From an uncultured Bryobacteraceae bacterium (GTDB taxonomy: Bacteria > Acidobacteriota > Terriglobia > Bryobacterales > Bryobacteraceae), in NCBI GenBank assembly GCA_938027685.1, contig CALJAM010000001.1, positions 124,001 to 188,000 on the forward strand: a DNA stretch of 64,000 nt. Direction: 5' to 3'. Numbering within the stretch: the stretch's first letter is position 1; each line of letters starts with the position of its first letter. Shown here piece after piece: positions 48,262-56,710 of the stretch. The notes below the pieces were generated by a model. The model searched no databases and was not told where the DNA came from. It was given only the letters and a program-made list of their open reading frames with translations. The translations under genes were made by a program, and so were the position numbers.

Positions 48262-48963
48262 ATGCGTTCTTGTTTGATCGCGACCGCCCTCTCTGTGGTG
48301 CTGGCGGCTTGGCTCGCCAGGGCGGAAGCCGAGCCCCGCGCACACAAGCTCACGCTTGTGGTGCGTGCGGATCCCCGCAGCGGGCGCTTGGTACGCGCCG
48401 CGGTCGTTCAGCCGCGGCCCGTGCGCTCGGTGCCTGTCGAGCCCCGGGTGATCGAGCCCGGCCGGCTCTCCTGGCTGCCGGATCTGGAAAACTTCATCGA
48501 GCAGATGGCCGCGCGCTACGAGCTCGACCCGCTGCTGGTGCGCGCCGTAATCGAAGTGGAGAGCGGTTACGACCCGGCGGCGATTTCCCCCAAGGGAGCC
48601 GTGGGGTTGATGCAACTGATGCCGCAGACCGCGCGCCGCGTGGGCGTGCGTGACGTCTTCAACCCCTGGGAAAACGTCGAGGGCGGCGTGCGTTACCTGA
48701 AGTACCTGCTGGAGTTGTTCGGCGGCGACAAGCGGCTGGCGCTGGCGGCCTACAACGCCGGCGAAGGCGCCGTACTCCGCTACGGCGGCGTTCCGCCATA
48801 CCCGGAAACGACGGCGTACGTCTACCGAGTGGGAAGAAAACTGGGTGAAAAGCGGCGGTCGCTCGCCCGCGAGTCCGAGAGTGCGACTGTGAACCAGCCG
48901 AAGGTTGTCGAATACTTAGACTCCCAAGGTCGCTGGCACATCCGGACGCAGGGTGCGCCCTGA
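48262..48963 (+). CDS. Lytic transglycosylase, SLT family, secreted
   Basis: Cleaves the MurNAc-GlcNAc bond of peptidoglycan in the periplasm. 233 residues: signal peptide (1-23, ending ARAEA), a Pro/Arg-rich linker, then an SLT domain (about 75-195) with catalytic Glu in [39 protein letters not shown] and [13 protein letters not shown]. The short C-terminal tail is charged. It is followed after 26 bp by an amidase gene, a second peptidoglycan hydrolase, so the two are probably one wall-remodelling operon. Confidence 0.92.
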   Translation: MRSCLIATALSVVLAAWLARAEAEPRAHKLTLVVRADPRSGRLVRAAVVQPRPVRSVPVEPRVIEPGRLSWLPDLENFIEQMAARYELDPLLVRAVIEVESGYDPAAISPKGAVGLMQLMPQTARRVGVRDVFNPWENVEGGVRYLKYLLELFGGDKRLALAAYNAGEGAVLRYGGVPPYPETTAYVYRVGRKLGEKRRSLARESESATVNQPKVVEYLDSQGRWHIRTQGAP

Positions 48964-48989
48964 ACTGGCCTGTGTGAGGAGAACCGGGG

Positions 48990-50426
48990 ATGCGGCGGAT
49001 GAAGCGGTTGGCCGGGCTGGGCCTTTTGCCCCTCCTTCTGTCCGCGCAACAGCAGATTAGAGCGGTGCGGTTCTGGTCGCTGGGCGGGGTGACGCGGATC
49101 GCAGTGGAAACCGACGGACCGGTGCAGTATCGCGCGGGTCGCCTGGCCGATCCTGACCGCATCTTTTTCGATCTGCCGGGAACACTGCCGGCGCGCGAGC
49201 ATCGCCGTACCGTCCAGGTCATTCCGGTCGAGGACGGTGTGGTCAAACAGATCCGGGTGGCTCTGACGCGTCCCGGCGTAACGCGCGTGGTGCTCGATCT
49301 GGCGACATCCGCCGATTTCCGGGCTTCGCAGTTGGCCAATCCGGACCGGCTGATGATCGAGGTGCGTGCGGCCGTTGGGGCTACCGAGACGAGTGGTGGC
49401 AGGCCGGGTCTGGATGCGAGTGTGCCGGCTGCCGGCGCTACTGCGTCCCAGGCCGCTGAGGGGCTTGCCGCTGCCCCAGTCCCGCTCGAACCGCCCCTGC
49501 TTGCAGCGGGTCCCACGCCTTCCGTCCGGCCGCCTAAGGTGCAGGAGGCCGGCGGCCCTCCCGCTTCCCTGGCGGCCGCAGCCTCGCTCGAGCCGGTCAC
49601 CCCTGCAGCTGCCGCCTCCAAACCGGCTGCCCCACCGACCGCGGCTCCACTGGCGCCCGCCGGGCCTCCTGCGATCGCAAGATCGGCGCAACGCGACAGC
49701 CGGGGCAATCGTTCCCTGATCCGCGCTCTCGGCCTGAAGGTCGGCAAGATCGTGCTCGATCCGGGTCACGGCGGTCATGATACCGGAACTATCGGACCGA
49801 CCGGGTTGCAGGAGAAGGATCTTGTTTTGGATGTGGCGTTGCGGCTCGGCCAGTTGATCAGCGAGCGTCTGGGCGCTGAGGTGGTTTTTACCCGCACCGA
49901 CGACACCTTCGTGCCGCTCGAGAGGCGAACCGAGATTGCCAACGAGGCCAAAGCCGATCTGTTCGTTTCGCTGCACGCCAACTCCTCGCGCCTACGCTCG
50001 GTGGCCGGCCCGGAGAGCTTCTACCTGAACTTCACCACCGATCCGAGTGCCCTGGAAGTCGCTGCGCGTGAGAACGCGCCCAGCACGCGTTCGATTCACG
50101 AATTGCAGGAGCTGGTCCGCAAGATTGCGCAGAAGGAAAAAGTCCAGGAGTCGCGCGAGCTCGCCGGGCACATCCAGAAGGCGTTGTACAGCAGCCTCCG
50201 CTCGGGCAAGAATCGGGGCGTGAAGAGAGCGCCTTTCCTGGTCCTGGTGGGCGCCGAGATGCCTTCCGTGCTGGTCGAAGTGGCTTTTCTGAGCAACCCG
50301 CGTGAGGAGCGCCTGTTGAAGCAGCCGGAGTACCGGCAGCGTCTGGCCGAAGCGCTTTATCGCGGCATTCTGCAGTACGCTACCGGCCTGAGCCATTTTC
50401 AGGTCGCCCGCGGCGCCTCTCCCTAA
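48990..50426 (+). CDS. N-acetylmuramoyl-L-alanine amidase (AMIN + Amidase_3)
   Basis: Removes stem peptides from peptidoglycan, usually at division septa. 478 residues: signal peptide (1-20), AMIN domain (about 22-120) that targets the wall or pole, a low-complexity Ala/Pro linker of about 110 residues, then a zinc Amidase_3 domain (about 248-470). Zinc ligands are visible in LDPGHGGHD, LQEKDL and SLHANS, and the catalytic Glu in LVEVAFLSN. The insert ENAPSTRSIHELQELV between strands is like the autoinhibitory region of AmiA/B/C. GAGGAG lies upstream of ATG 48990. Confidence 0.93.
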   Translation: MRRMKRLAGLGLLPLLLSAQQQIRAVRFWSLGGVTRIAVETDGPVQYRAGRLADPDRIFFDLPGTLPAREHRRTVQVIPVEDGVVKQIRVALTRPGVTRVVLDLATSADFRASQLANPDRLMIEVRAAVGATETSGGRPGLDASVPAAGATASQAAEGLAAAPVPLEPPLLAAGPTPSVRPPKVQEAGGPPASLAAAASLEPVTPAAAASKPAAPPTAAPLAPAGPPAIARSAQRDSRGNRSLIRALGLKVGKIVLDPGHGGHDTGTIGPTGLQEKDLVLDVALRLGQLISERLGAEVVFTRTDDTFVPLERRTEIANEAKADLFVSLHANSSRLRSVAGPESFYLNFTTDPSALEVAARENAPSTRSIHELQELVRKIAQKEKVQESRELAGHIQKALYSSLRSGKNRGVKRAPFLVLVGAEMPSVLVEVAFLSNPREERLLKQPEYRQRLAEALYRGILQYATGLSHFQVARGASP

Positions 50427-50471
50427 ATCGCCGGCATCATTTCATCATTCTTGGTAAGCGCGGAGGGGCCG

Positions 50472-51170
50472 ATGCAGGTGCTCGTCTTTCGGCACGTCGC
50501 TTTCGAGGATCTGGGCATGATCGCGCCCGCGCTCGAGTCCCGCGGACTCGGTTGGCGCTACGTGGATTGGTTTCAGGACGCGGAGGCCGAGGCTCCCTGG
50601 CGCGGGGCTGCAGGGCTCATCTTTATGGGCGGGCCCATGTCCGCCAACGACGACCTCGGGTACCTGCGCCGCGAGATGACGCTGATCGAGAAGGCATGGC
50701 GGGCGGGCAAGCCGGTGCTTGGCGTGTGCCTGGGCGCACAACTGATCGCGAAAGCCGCGGGAGCGCGGGTCTACCGGAACGCGGTCAAGGAAATTGGCTG
50801 GGCGCCGATTTTCTTCACCGACGCGGCGGGGCGCGATCCGCTGTTCGCCGGCCTCGGTAGGTCCGAGGTCGTCTTTCACTGGCACGGAGAAACGTTTGAT
50901 CTTCCCGCGGGCGCCGAGTGGCTGGCGTGGACTCCGGCCTGTCGCAATCAAGCTTTCCGCCTGGACCCCTGGGTGTGGGGCTTGCAATTCCACCTCGAGG
51001 TTACCCCGGAGATGATTGCCGACTGGTGCGCCGCGGCGGAAAACCAGGCGGACGTGCGCGAACTGCCGGCGAGCCCCGATCCCTGGGAGCATGCGGAGCG
51101 TCTGGCCCGCCTGGCCGCACTGGTTTTCGGGCGTTGGGCCGATCTGGCCTGCCGATCGCTCACCGACTGA
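50472..51170 (+). CDS. Class I glutamine amidotransferase, GMP synthase-like
   Basis: A 232-residue stand-alone glutaminase-fold protein. The nucleophile elbow GVCLGAQLIAKA carries the catalytic Cys (about residue 83), and the His-Glu pair appears in WGLQFHLEVTPEM. LIFMGGPMSANDD forms the oxyanion-side strand. It resembles the YfeJ-like group, which is unlinked to a synthetase domain and may act on gamma-glutamyl compounds. ATG 50472 with GGAGG upstream is preferred to GTG 50451. Confidence 0.85.
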   Translation: MQVLVFRHVAFEDLGMIAPALESRGLGWRYVDWFQDAEAEAPWRGAAGLIFMGGPMSANDDLGYLRREMTLIEKAWRAGKPVLGVCLGAQLIAKAAGARVYRNAVKEIGWAPIFFTDAAGRDPLFAGLGRSEVVFHWHGETFDLPAGAEWLAWTPACRNQAFRLDPWVWGLQFHLEVTPEMIADWCAAAENQADVRELPASPDPWEHAERLARLAALVFGRWADLACRSLTD

Positions 51171-51316
51171 GTCGACCGCGGGAAGCGAGTACGCAGGTCC
51201 GAAAATATGGTAAAAGGGAGGGTGGGGGCAGGAGTCTGCCGAAGTGGCATTCATTGCGTTCATGGGCTTATTCCTCAAAGGGAAAGCAAGCAGACTTCCT
51301 GTGGAGGGGATAGCAG

Positions 51317-51787
51317 GTGATTTACTCACGAGCTTCCGAGTACGCAATCCGGGCCTTCATGCATCTGGCGCAGGTGCCGGATGGCCGGTATGTGATGGTC
51401 AAACAGATCGCAGAGCGGGAAAAGATTCCCGGCCACTTCCTGGCCAAAATCCTGCAACAGTTGGCGCGCAAGGGGCTGTTGCGATCGAGCAAGGGGCCCA
51501 ACGGCGGTTTTGCCTTGCGCCAGCCCGCTTCGCAGATCGCGCTGGTCCACATCGTAGAGGCTCTTGACGGCCTGGCCGATTTCGAGAAATGCGTCAGCGG
51601 GCTGGCCGAGTGCACGGACGATGCGCCCTGCCCGATGCATGACGCCTGGAAGGATCTCCGTTCCCGTATCATGGAATATTTGGAGCGTACGACCATCGCC
51701 GACCTGGTCAAGGCCCTGGAAGAGAAACGCAAGACGCTCGAGAAGACGCGGCGCACGCGCACGATGGCCTTGACGCAGCACGGCTGA
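51317..51787 (+). CDS. Rrf2 family transcriptional regulator
   Basis: A 156-residue winged-helix regulator. The helix-turn-helix covers residues 2-65 ([45 protein letters not shown] in register). The Fe-S-binding cysteines are present as Cys-x6-Cys-x5-Cys in [22 protein letters not shown], so it probably senses iron-sulfur status, oxidants or nitric oxide. The start is GTG 51317. Upstream, 146 bp contain a GGCAG-GAGT-CTGCC hairpin at 51227-51240. It lies 46 bp upstream of clpP, with which it may be transcribed. Confidence 0.9.
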   Translation: MIYSRASEYAIRAFMHLAQVPDGRYVMVKQIAEREKIPGHFLAKILQQLARKGLLRSSKGPNGGFALRQPASQIALVHIVEALDGLADFEKCVSGLAECTDDAPCPMHDAWKDLRSRIMEYLERTTIADLVKALEEKRKTLEKTRRTRTMALTQHG

Positions 51788-51833
51788 GACGGCCGGCCCC
51801 AGCCGGGAATGGGGCGGGCGCAGGAGGATGACG

Positions 51834-52454
51834 ATGATCAGCAACTCGGTGCTGATCCCGATGGTGATCGAGCAGACCCCGCGCGGAGAGCGCGCCTACG
51901 ATATTTATTCCCGCCTGCTCAAAGAAAACATTATCTTCCTAGGGACGCCGATCGACGACACGGTGGCCAACCTGGTCATTGCCCAGATGCTCTTCCTGGC
52001 GGCCGAGGATCCCCAGAAGGACATCAATCTCTACATCAATTCGCCGGGCGGCTCCATCACCGCGGGACTGGCCATTCTCGACACGATGCGTTTCGTGGAG
52101 CCCGACATCGTCACCATCTGCGTGGGCCAGGCGGCTTCCATGGCTGCCGTCCTGCTGGCCGCCGGGACCAAAGGAAAGCGCTACAGTCTCCCGCACGCGC
52201 GCATCCTCATTCATCAGCCCTCGGCGAGCGGGCTGGCCGGTCAGGCGGCCGATATCGACATTTACGCCAAGGAAATCCTGCGCATGCGCGAGATCATCAA
52301 CCAGATTCTCGCCGAGTGTACGGGGCAGCCCGTGGAGAAAGTAGCCCGGGACGTGGACCGCGATTACATCATGAGCGCGGAACAGGCGCTCGAGTACGGC
52401 ATGATCGACCGTGTGATCACGACGCGCGAGCTCTCACCCGCGGCCAAGGTCTGA
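51834..52454 (+). CDS. clpP: ATP-dependent Clp protease proteolytic subunit
   Basis: Serine protease barrel that works with ClpX or ClpA, 206 residues. Catalytic Ser in [11 protein letters not shown] (about residue 101), His in [10 protein letters not shown] (about 126), and Asp in [33 protein letters not shown] and [15 protein letters not shown] are also standard. ATG 51834 is spaced six bases from GGAGG; ATG 51828 would abut it. No clpX or tig gene is adjacent, unlike the common tig-clpP-clpX order. It converges on rhaB. Confidence 0.96.
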   Translation: MISNSVLIPMVIEQTPRGERAYDIYSRLLKENIIFLGTPIDDTVANLVIAQMLFLAAEDPQKDINLYINSPGGSITAGLAILDTMRFVEPDIVTICVGQAASMAAVLLAAGTKGKRYSLPHARILIHQPSASGLAGQAADIDIYAKEILRMREIINQILAECTGQPVEKVARDVDRDYIMSAEQALEYGMIDRVITTRELSPAAKV

Positions 52455-52464
52455 ACGTCCCGTT

Positions 52465-53943
52465 TCAGGAAACGCCCTCCCCAGGACGCAGGGAGCAGAA
52501 ACGTCGGTAGGCCGTATCCCAGTCTGCCTGCGGCGCCGGCTCGAAGGTTTCCAGCGGGAAGGAGCGGCGAATGAGAGAGCGCGCTTCCCGCACATCGCGG
52601 AGGTGCCCCGCACCGATCGCCTGCACCACCACGTTGCCCGCGGCCGTCGCCTCGCTAGGTCCTGCGATCACCGGCCGGTTCGTGGCGTCGGCTACGAACT
52701 GATTGAGGACGCGGTTGCGCGAGCCCCCGCCCACGATGTGGATCCGCTCGATGCGCCGCCCGAGCAGCGACTCCAGGCTTTCCAGCACCTGTCGGTAGCG
52801 CAGGGCGAGGCTTTCCAGAATGGTGCGGCACATGGGGCCTGGCGGCTCCGGGGGCCGCTGCCCAGTGCGCTGACAGAAGTCAGCTATCTTCTCCGGCATG
52901 CGGCCCGGCTCCAGAAACGCATCCGGGTCGATGACGGCCGTGAAGGGAGGCGCCGCGGCGGCCAGTCGCGCAAGTTCCTCGTAGGTGTATTCCCGGCCTT
53001 CCAGCGCCCAGGCCCGCCGACATTCCTGCAGCAGCCACATGCCGGCGATGTTCTTGAGGAAACGGATGGTGCCTGCCGCGCCGATTTCGTTGGTGAAGTT
53101 CAACGCCAACGAGCGCTGGTTGATGATGGGCTCGGACAACTCCACGCCCATGAGCGACCATGTGCCCGAACTGATGTAACACCAGTCGTCGCCCTCGGCC
53201 GGCACCGCCGCCACCGCTGACGCCGTATCGTGGCAGCAGGTCGCGTAAACGGGCGTCTCGCCTGCACCGGTCTCCTCCGCCACGTGAGGCAACAGCGGCC
53301 CCAGAAGCGTACCCGGCATCACGATTTCGGGAAGGATCGTCGTGGGCAGGCCCAGCCGCTCCAGCAGTTCGTAGGCCCAGCGCTTCTTCACCGGGTTGTA
53401 GAATTGCGTCGTGCTCGCGTCGGTCAGCTCGCAGCGGGTGATGCCCGTCAGCCAGTAGTTGAACAGATCCGGCATCATCAAGAAGGTGCGCGCGACCTGG
53501 AGGGCGGGCGAGCCGGCCAGCTTCATGGCATGCAACTGGTAAAGCGTGTTCAGTTGCATGAACTGGATGCCGGTCTGCGCGAAAATCTCCTCGCGTGGAA
53601 TGACGGCGAAGGTGCGCTCGAGCATGCCGTTGTTTCGCGCGTCGCGGTAGTGGCGCGGATTGTCGACCAACGCGCCGTCCTCGCCAAGCAGGGCGAAATC
53701 CACGCCCCAGGTATCCACGCCCACGCCGGCCAGTTTGAGTTTGCGGCCGCGGCAGGCCGCGGTCAGTCCCTGCAGGATTTCGTGGAACAGCCGCAGCGTG
53801 TCCCAGTAAAGACCGGTGGGCAGGCGGACGGGAATGTTTGGGAAGCGATGCAGCTCCTCCAGCGTTAGCGAATTTTCGCCCACCGTACCGAGCATGGCGC
53901 GGCCGCTCTCCGCGCCCAAGTCAAAAGCCAGGTAGTATCGCAT
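52465..53943 (-). CDS. rhaB: Rhamnulokinase
   Basis: Phosphorylates L-rhamnulose to L-rhamnulose-1-phosphate; FGGY/ASKHA kinase fold, 492 residues. Seen: FDLGAESGRAMLG (phosphate 1), GVDTWGVDFALL with the catalytic Asp region, NTLYQLHAM, CCHDTASAVAAVP, YISSGTWSLMGVE and HIVGGGSRNRVLNQFVADATNRPV in register near the C-terminus. No rhaA or rhaD is in the window, but a rhamnose transporter gene lies about 9 kb away. The beta-propeller gene is 42 bp upstream on the same strand. Confidence 0.95.
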   Translation of the reverse strand: MRYYLAFDLGAESGRAMLGTVGENSLTLEELHRFPNIPVRLPTGLYWDTLRLFHEILQGLTAACRGRKLKLAGVGVDTWGVDFALLGEDGALVDNPRHYRDARNNGMLERTFAVIPREEIFAQTGIQFMQLNTLYQLHAMKLAGSPALQVARTFLMMPDLFNYWLTGITRCELTDASTTQFYNPVKKRWAYELLERLGLPTTILPEIVMPGTLLGPLLPHVAEETGAGETPVYATCCHDTASAVAAVPAEGDDWCYISSGTWSLMGVELSEPIINQRSLALNFTNEIGAAGTIRFLKNIAGMWLLQECRRAWALEGREYTYEELARLAAAAPPFTAVIDPDAFLEPGRMPEKIADFCQRTGQRPPEPPGPMCRTILESLALRYRQVLESLESLLGRRIERIHIVGGGSRNRVLNQFVADATNRPVIAGPSEATAAGNVVVQAIGAGHLRDVREARSLIRRSFPLETFEPAPQADWDTAYRRFCSLRPGEGVS

Positions 53944-53958
53944 GACGATCAGCGTTGT

Positions 53959-53964
53959 AGTATA
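53959..53964 (-). promoter_or_regulatory. -10-like hexamer upstream of rhaB
   Basis: TATACT on the minus strand ends 15 bases before the rhaB ATG. There is no Shine-Dalgarno in the interval and no clear -35 box. It may allow rhaB to be expressed apart from the upstream propeller gene. Confidence 0.4.
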
Positions 53965-53985
53965 ACCGAGCGCGCGCCGGACTTC

Positions 53986-55218
53986 TCATCCCACGATGCC
54001 GGTCAGATCCAGCAGGTAGATCTGGCGACCGCCCCGGTGAGGCGAATCTACGGTGACGAGCCTTCCGTCAGGGCTGAATCGCGGATGTAGGTCGCAGCGC
54101 CACTCGCCCGTGTACTCGGGCGGGGAATGAAAGCTCGCCAACGGCACGCGGCGGCCGGTCTCGGTGTCGAAGAGGTACAGGTGTTGCATCCGCTGTCGGT
54201 CCGGGTAGGTGTCGTTCAGAATCCAGCGCTTGCCCGGCAGGTAGCTGCAATGGCCGTCGCCGGTCATTACTTCCGCACCGACCGGCTCCACCCGCTCGCT
54301 GCGGTCTTCAAAGAGGTAAAACCTTCCGCCGAGGGGTGGTCGCGTCGCCCACGCAAGAATATGGCGCGCATCGCGCCAGATGAAATGGGAGACGCCCCCA
54401 AAGCCGTCGACCAGATGTAAATTCTTGCCGTCCGGGTCCGCAGTGAACATACGTGTGAAGCGCCGTGAACCCGCTGCGCCCCCGGTCCAGCGGTGCAGGA
54501 AAATGAACCGCCTGCCGTCAGGCGAGATCAGCAGATGATTGAACCAGTGCTTGGCGCCCGTCCAGTCGAACCGCGGGTTGGGCGGCGGGCTCGGTGTGCG
54601 CACGATCTGAGCGATGGAAATGACGAGCCTGGTCCGACCCGTCTTTAAGTCCACGTGCCAGATGCCGGCGTCCTCGGGCGCGAGCACCTCTCGGTTGGGG
54701 TCGGGGATGCCGTTGTAACCGTAGCCCGGACGGGTGTCGGCCAGGCGCCGGAAATCCGTGGTTACCGCCCAGCGCGCGTCTGGGCTGACCGCATAGACCG
54801 GCGCGGGTAGCTTTCGTTTTCGCCCGCTGCGCACATCCAGAATGACCGCGATGTAACGATCTCCATCGCGATCGTTGTAAATGACCTCCCGATCCGAGCC
54901 CGGCAACCATTGCAGCATGGCGCCTTGCTGCCAGTTCCATGCCTTGGTCTCCGCCAGTGGAATCCAGCGGTCTCCCTCCCCCAGATCGATCATGCCGAGC
55001 CGGACGAGGTCTTCGGGCCGCGGCGACCGGTGCTCGAAGTCAACCTCCATGCCGAGAACGTAGCGACAGGCGGGGTCGAACTGCAGCTTGTCATAGTAGC
55101 CGAACCAATGAAAGCGCGGACCGCGCGTGATGGCGCGAACCGGCGCCTCTGCCGTCCTCCGCAGCGTGGCCAGCCCCGCGAGCCATTCGCGCCTGCTGAG
55201 CAAACCAGCCGAGCCCAT
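53986..55218 (-). CDS. Secreted beta-propeller protein, Tat-like signal
   Basis: A 410-residue protein of unassigned function. The N-terminus has a twin-arginine-like motif (SRREWLAGLATL, residues 8-19). The rest alternates short beta strands with propeller-type loops: YAVSPDARWAVTTD, HLLISPDGRRFIFLHRW, DPDGKNLHLVD, SHFIWRDARHILAWA, GHCSYLPGKRWILNDTYPD, HPRFSPDGRLVTVDSPHRGGRQIYLLDL. This pattern is distantly like oligogalacturonate lyases (PL22) and other PD40-type propellers; I cannot confirm active-site residues. Its position before rhaB and opposite a sulfatase suggests a role in breaking down plant or algal glycans (inference). Confidence 0.65.
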   Translation of the reverse strand: MGSAGLLSRREWLAGLATLRRTAEAPVRAITRGPRFHWFGYYDKLQFDPACRYVLGMEVDFEHRSPRPEDLVRLGMIDLGEGDRWIPLAETKAWNWQQGAMLQWLPGSDREVIYNDRDGDRYIAVILDVRSGRKRKLPAPVYAVSPDARWAVTTDFRRLADTRPGYGYNGIPDPNREVLAPEDAGIWHVDLKTGRTRLVISIAQIVRTPSPPPNPRFDWTGAKHWFNHLLISPDGRRFIFLHRWTGGAAGSRRFTRMFTADPDGKNLHLVDGFGGVSHFIWRDARHILAWATRPPLGGRFYLFEDRSERVEPVGAEVMTGDGHCSYLPGKRWILNDTYPDRQRMQHLYLFDTETGRRVPLASFHSPPEYTGEWRCDLHPRFSPDGRLVTVDSPHRGGRQIYLLDLTGIVG

Positions 55219-55260
55219 GGGCCTTCCTTCCGGAAGCGCTTATTGTACAATCGCCATGCC
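55219..55260. promoter_or_regulatory. Divergent promoter region with two palindromes
   Basis: This 42-bp gap separates the propeller gene (minus) from the sulfatase operon (plus). It contains two perfect 10-bp palindromes, CTTCCGGAAG (55227-55236) and ATTGTACAAT (55242-55251). The second one presents a TACAAT -10-like hexamer on both strands; on the plus strand it ends nine bases before the sulfatase ATG. Either palindrome could be an operator. Confidence 0.5.
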
Positions 55261-56658
55261 ATGGCCGAGATGACCCGTCGCGATCTGCTCGCAGCACCGT
55301 TTGTCCTTTCCTCCGCAGCCCGGTCGCGCCCCAACGTCGTGCTGTTCATGACCGACGATCACGGCGCTTGGGCTATGGGCTGCTACGGCTGCGCCGAGAT
55401 GCATACGCCCAACCTCGACCGACTGGCCGCCTCGGGTGCACTGTTCACGCGCGCTTACGCTGCCACACCCGTCTGTTCGCCCAGCCGCATCACTTACATG
55501 ACGGGCCTGATGCCGTCCCATCACGGTGTGCAGGACTATCTCTTGCCCCGGGATTCGTTCGGTCCGCAGTCCCGCCGCTTCCTCCAGGGTCTGCTCACCT
55601 TCACCGAGCTGCTGGCCAAGGCCGGATACACCCTGGGTATGTGCGGCAAATGGCACATGGGCAACGACGAGATTCCGCAGGCCGGATTCACTTACTGGGT
55701 GACTGTTCCCGGCGGTGGAGGAACTTATCGGGACCCGGTCTTCGTCGTTCAGGGGCAGTCGAAGAAGATCCGCGGTTTCAAGACGGACATAGTAACTGAC
55801 TACGCCTTGGAGTTTCTCGACCGGCGCCGCGCGGGACCCTTCTTCCTGATGATCCCTTACTATGCTCCCCATACGCCCTACCACTACCAGCCGGAAATCT
55901 ACCGTGCTCCTTACGCGACGTCACGTTTCTCGTGTTTCCCGCGGGATCCCGTGCACCCCTGGCAGCGACCGGAGCTCCGGCAGCATCACGGCAATGAGGA
56001 GTCCATGCGCAGTTACTGCGCCCTGGTTACGGCCGTGGACTACAACGTGGGGCGCGTCCTGCGCCGGTTGGAGGAGCTTGGCTTGAGGGAAGACACGGTG
56101 GTGATCTTCACCGCCGATCAGGGCTGGAACGCAGGCCACCACGGCCTGTGGGGGAAGGGCAATGGCAGCATCCCTTTCAACATGTACGAGGAGTCCGTCC
56201 GGGTGCCATTGATCTGGAGCCATCCCGGGCGGATTCCCGAAGGTCTGGTGATCCGGGAAATGGTGTCGAATTACGATTTCTTTCCCACCATCCTGGAGTA
56301 TCTTGGCGTAGGCGCTCCGCCGGACCCGCGTCGCCTCGGCCGGAGCTACGCGTCGCTGCTAGCCGGGCACAAGCCTAAATGGAATAACCGGCTGTACTTC
56401 GAGTACGCCTACGTGCGGGCCGTGCGCACCGAGAATCTGAAGTACGTCGAGCGGACGCCGGAGTGGCCGAGCGAGCTCTACGATCTGGAAGCCGATCCCA
56501 GAGAATCGCGAAACGTAATTGCCGATGCGGCCTACCGTAAGATCCTCGACGAGCTTCGGCGGGAGCTGGCCGGAGTTTTCCAACGGATCGGCGCCCCGCC
56601 CCTCGCCGAGTGGCGCAGGACGACCAGCCAGAACCTCAACCTTTATCCGAGCCCGTGA
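55261..56658 (+). CDS. Sulfatase, Tat-like signal
   Basis: Sulfate-ester hydrolase, 465 residues. MTRRDLLAAPFVLSSAARS (4-22) is a short twin-arginine-like signal. The core shows NVVLFMTDDHGAWAMGCYG (metal ligands), the formylglycine motif CSPSRITYMTG, CGKWHMGND, and FTADQGWNAGHHGLWGKGN. The order fits the arylsulfatase/choline-sulfatase superfamily. ATG 55261 is the only in-frame start near the promoter; the upstream open frame lies inside the opposing gene. It is the first of three closely spaced genes. Substrate is unknown. Confidence 0.88.
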   Translation: MAEMTRRDLLAAPFVLSSAARSRPNVVLFMTDDHGAWAMGCYGCAEMHTPNLDRLAASGALFTRAYAATPVCSPSRITYMTGLMPSHHGVQDYLLPRDSFGPQSRRFLQGLLTFTELLAKAGYTLGMCGKWHMGNDEIPQAGFTYWVTVPGGGGTYRDPVFVVQGQSKKIRGFKTDIVTDYALEFLDRRRAGPFFLMIPYYAPHTPYHYQPEIYRAPYATSRFSCFPRDPVHPWQRPELRQHHGNEESMRSYCALVTAVDYNVGRVLRRLEELGLREDTVVIFTADQGWNAGHHGLWGKGNGSIPFNMYEESVRVPLIWSHPGRIPEGLVIREMVSNYDFFPTILEYLGVGAPPDPRRLGRSYASLLAGHKPKWNNRLYFEYAYVRAVRTENLKYVERTPEWPSELYDLEADPRESRNVIADAAYRKILDELRRELAGVFQRIGAPPLAEWRRTTSQNLNLYPSP

Positions 56659-56710
56659 GGGGGGACTCGCACGGAGTGTTATCTTAGCCAACATTGGAGG
56701 CGTTCAGGAG

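Noticed and set aside
54910-55260. Long N-terminal extension of the second sulfatase
   Set aside because: It is antisense to the propeller gene and precedes a Tat-like signal; the promoter and ATG 55261 fit better.
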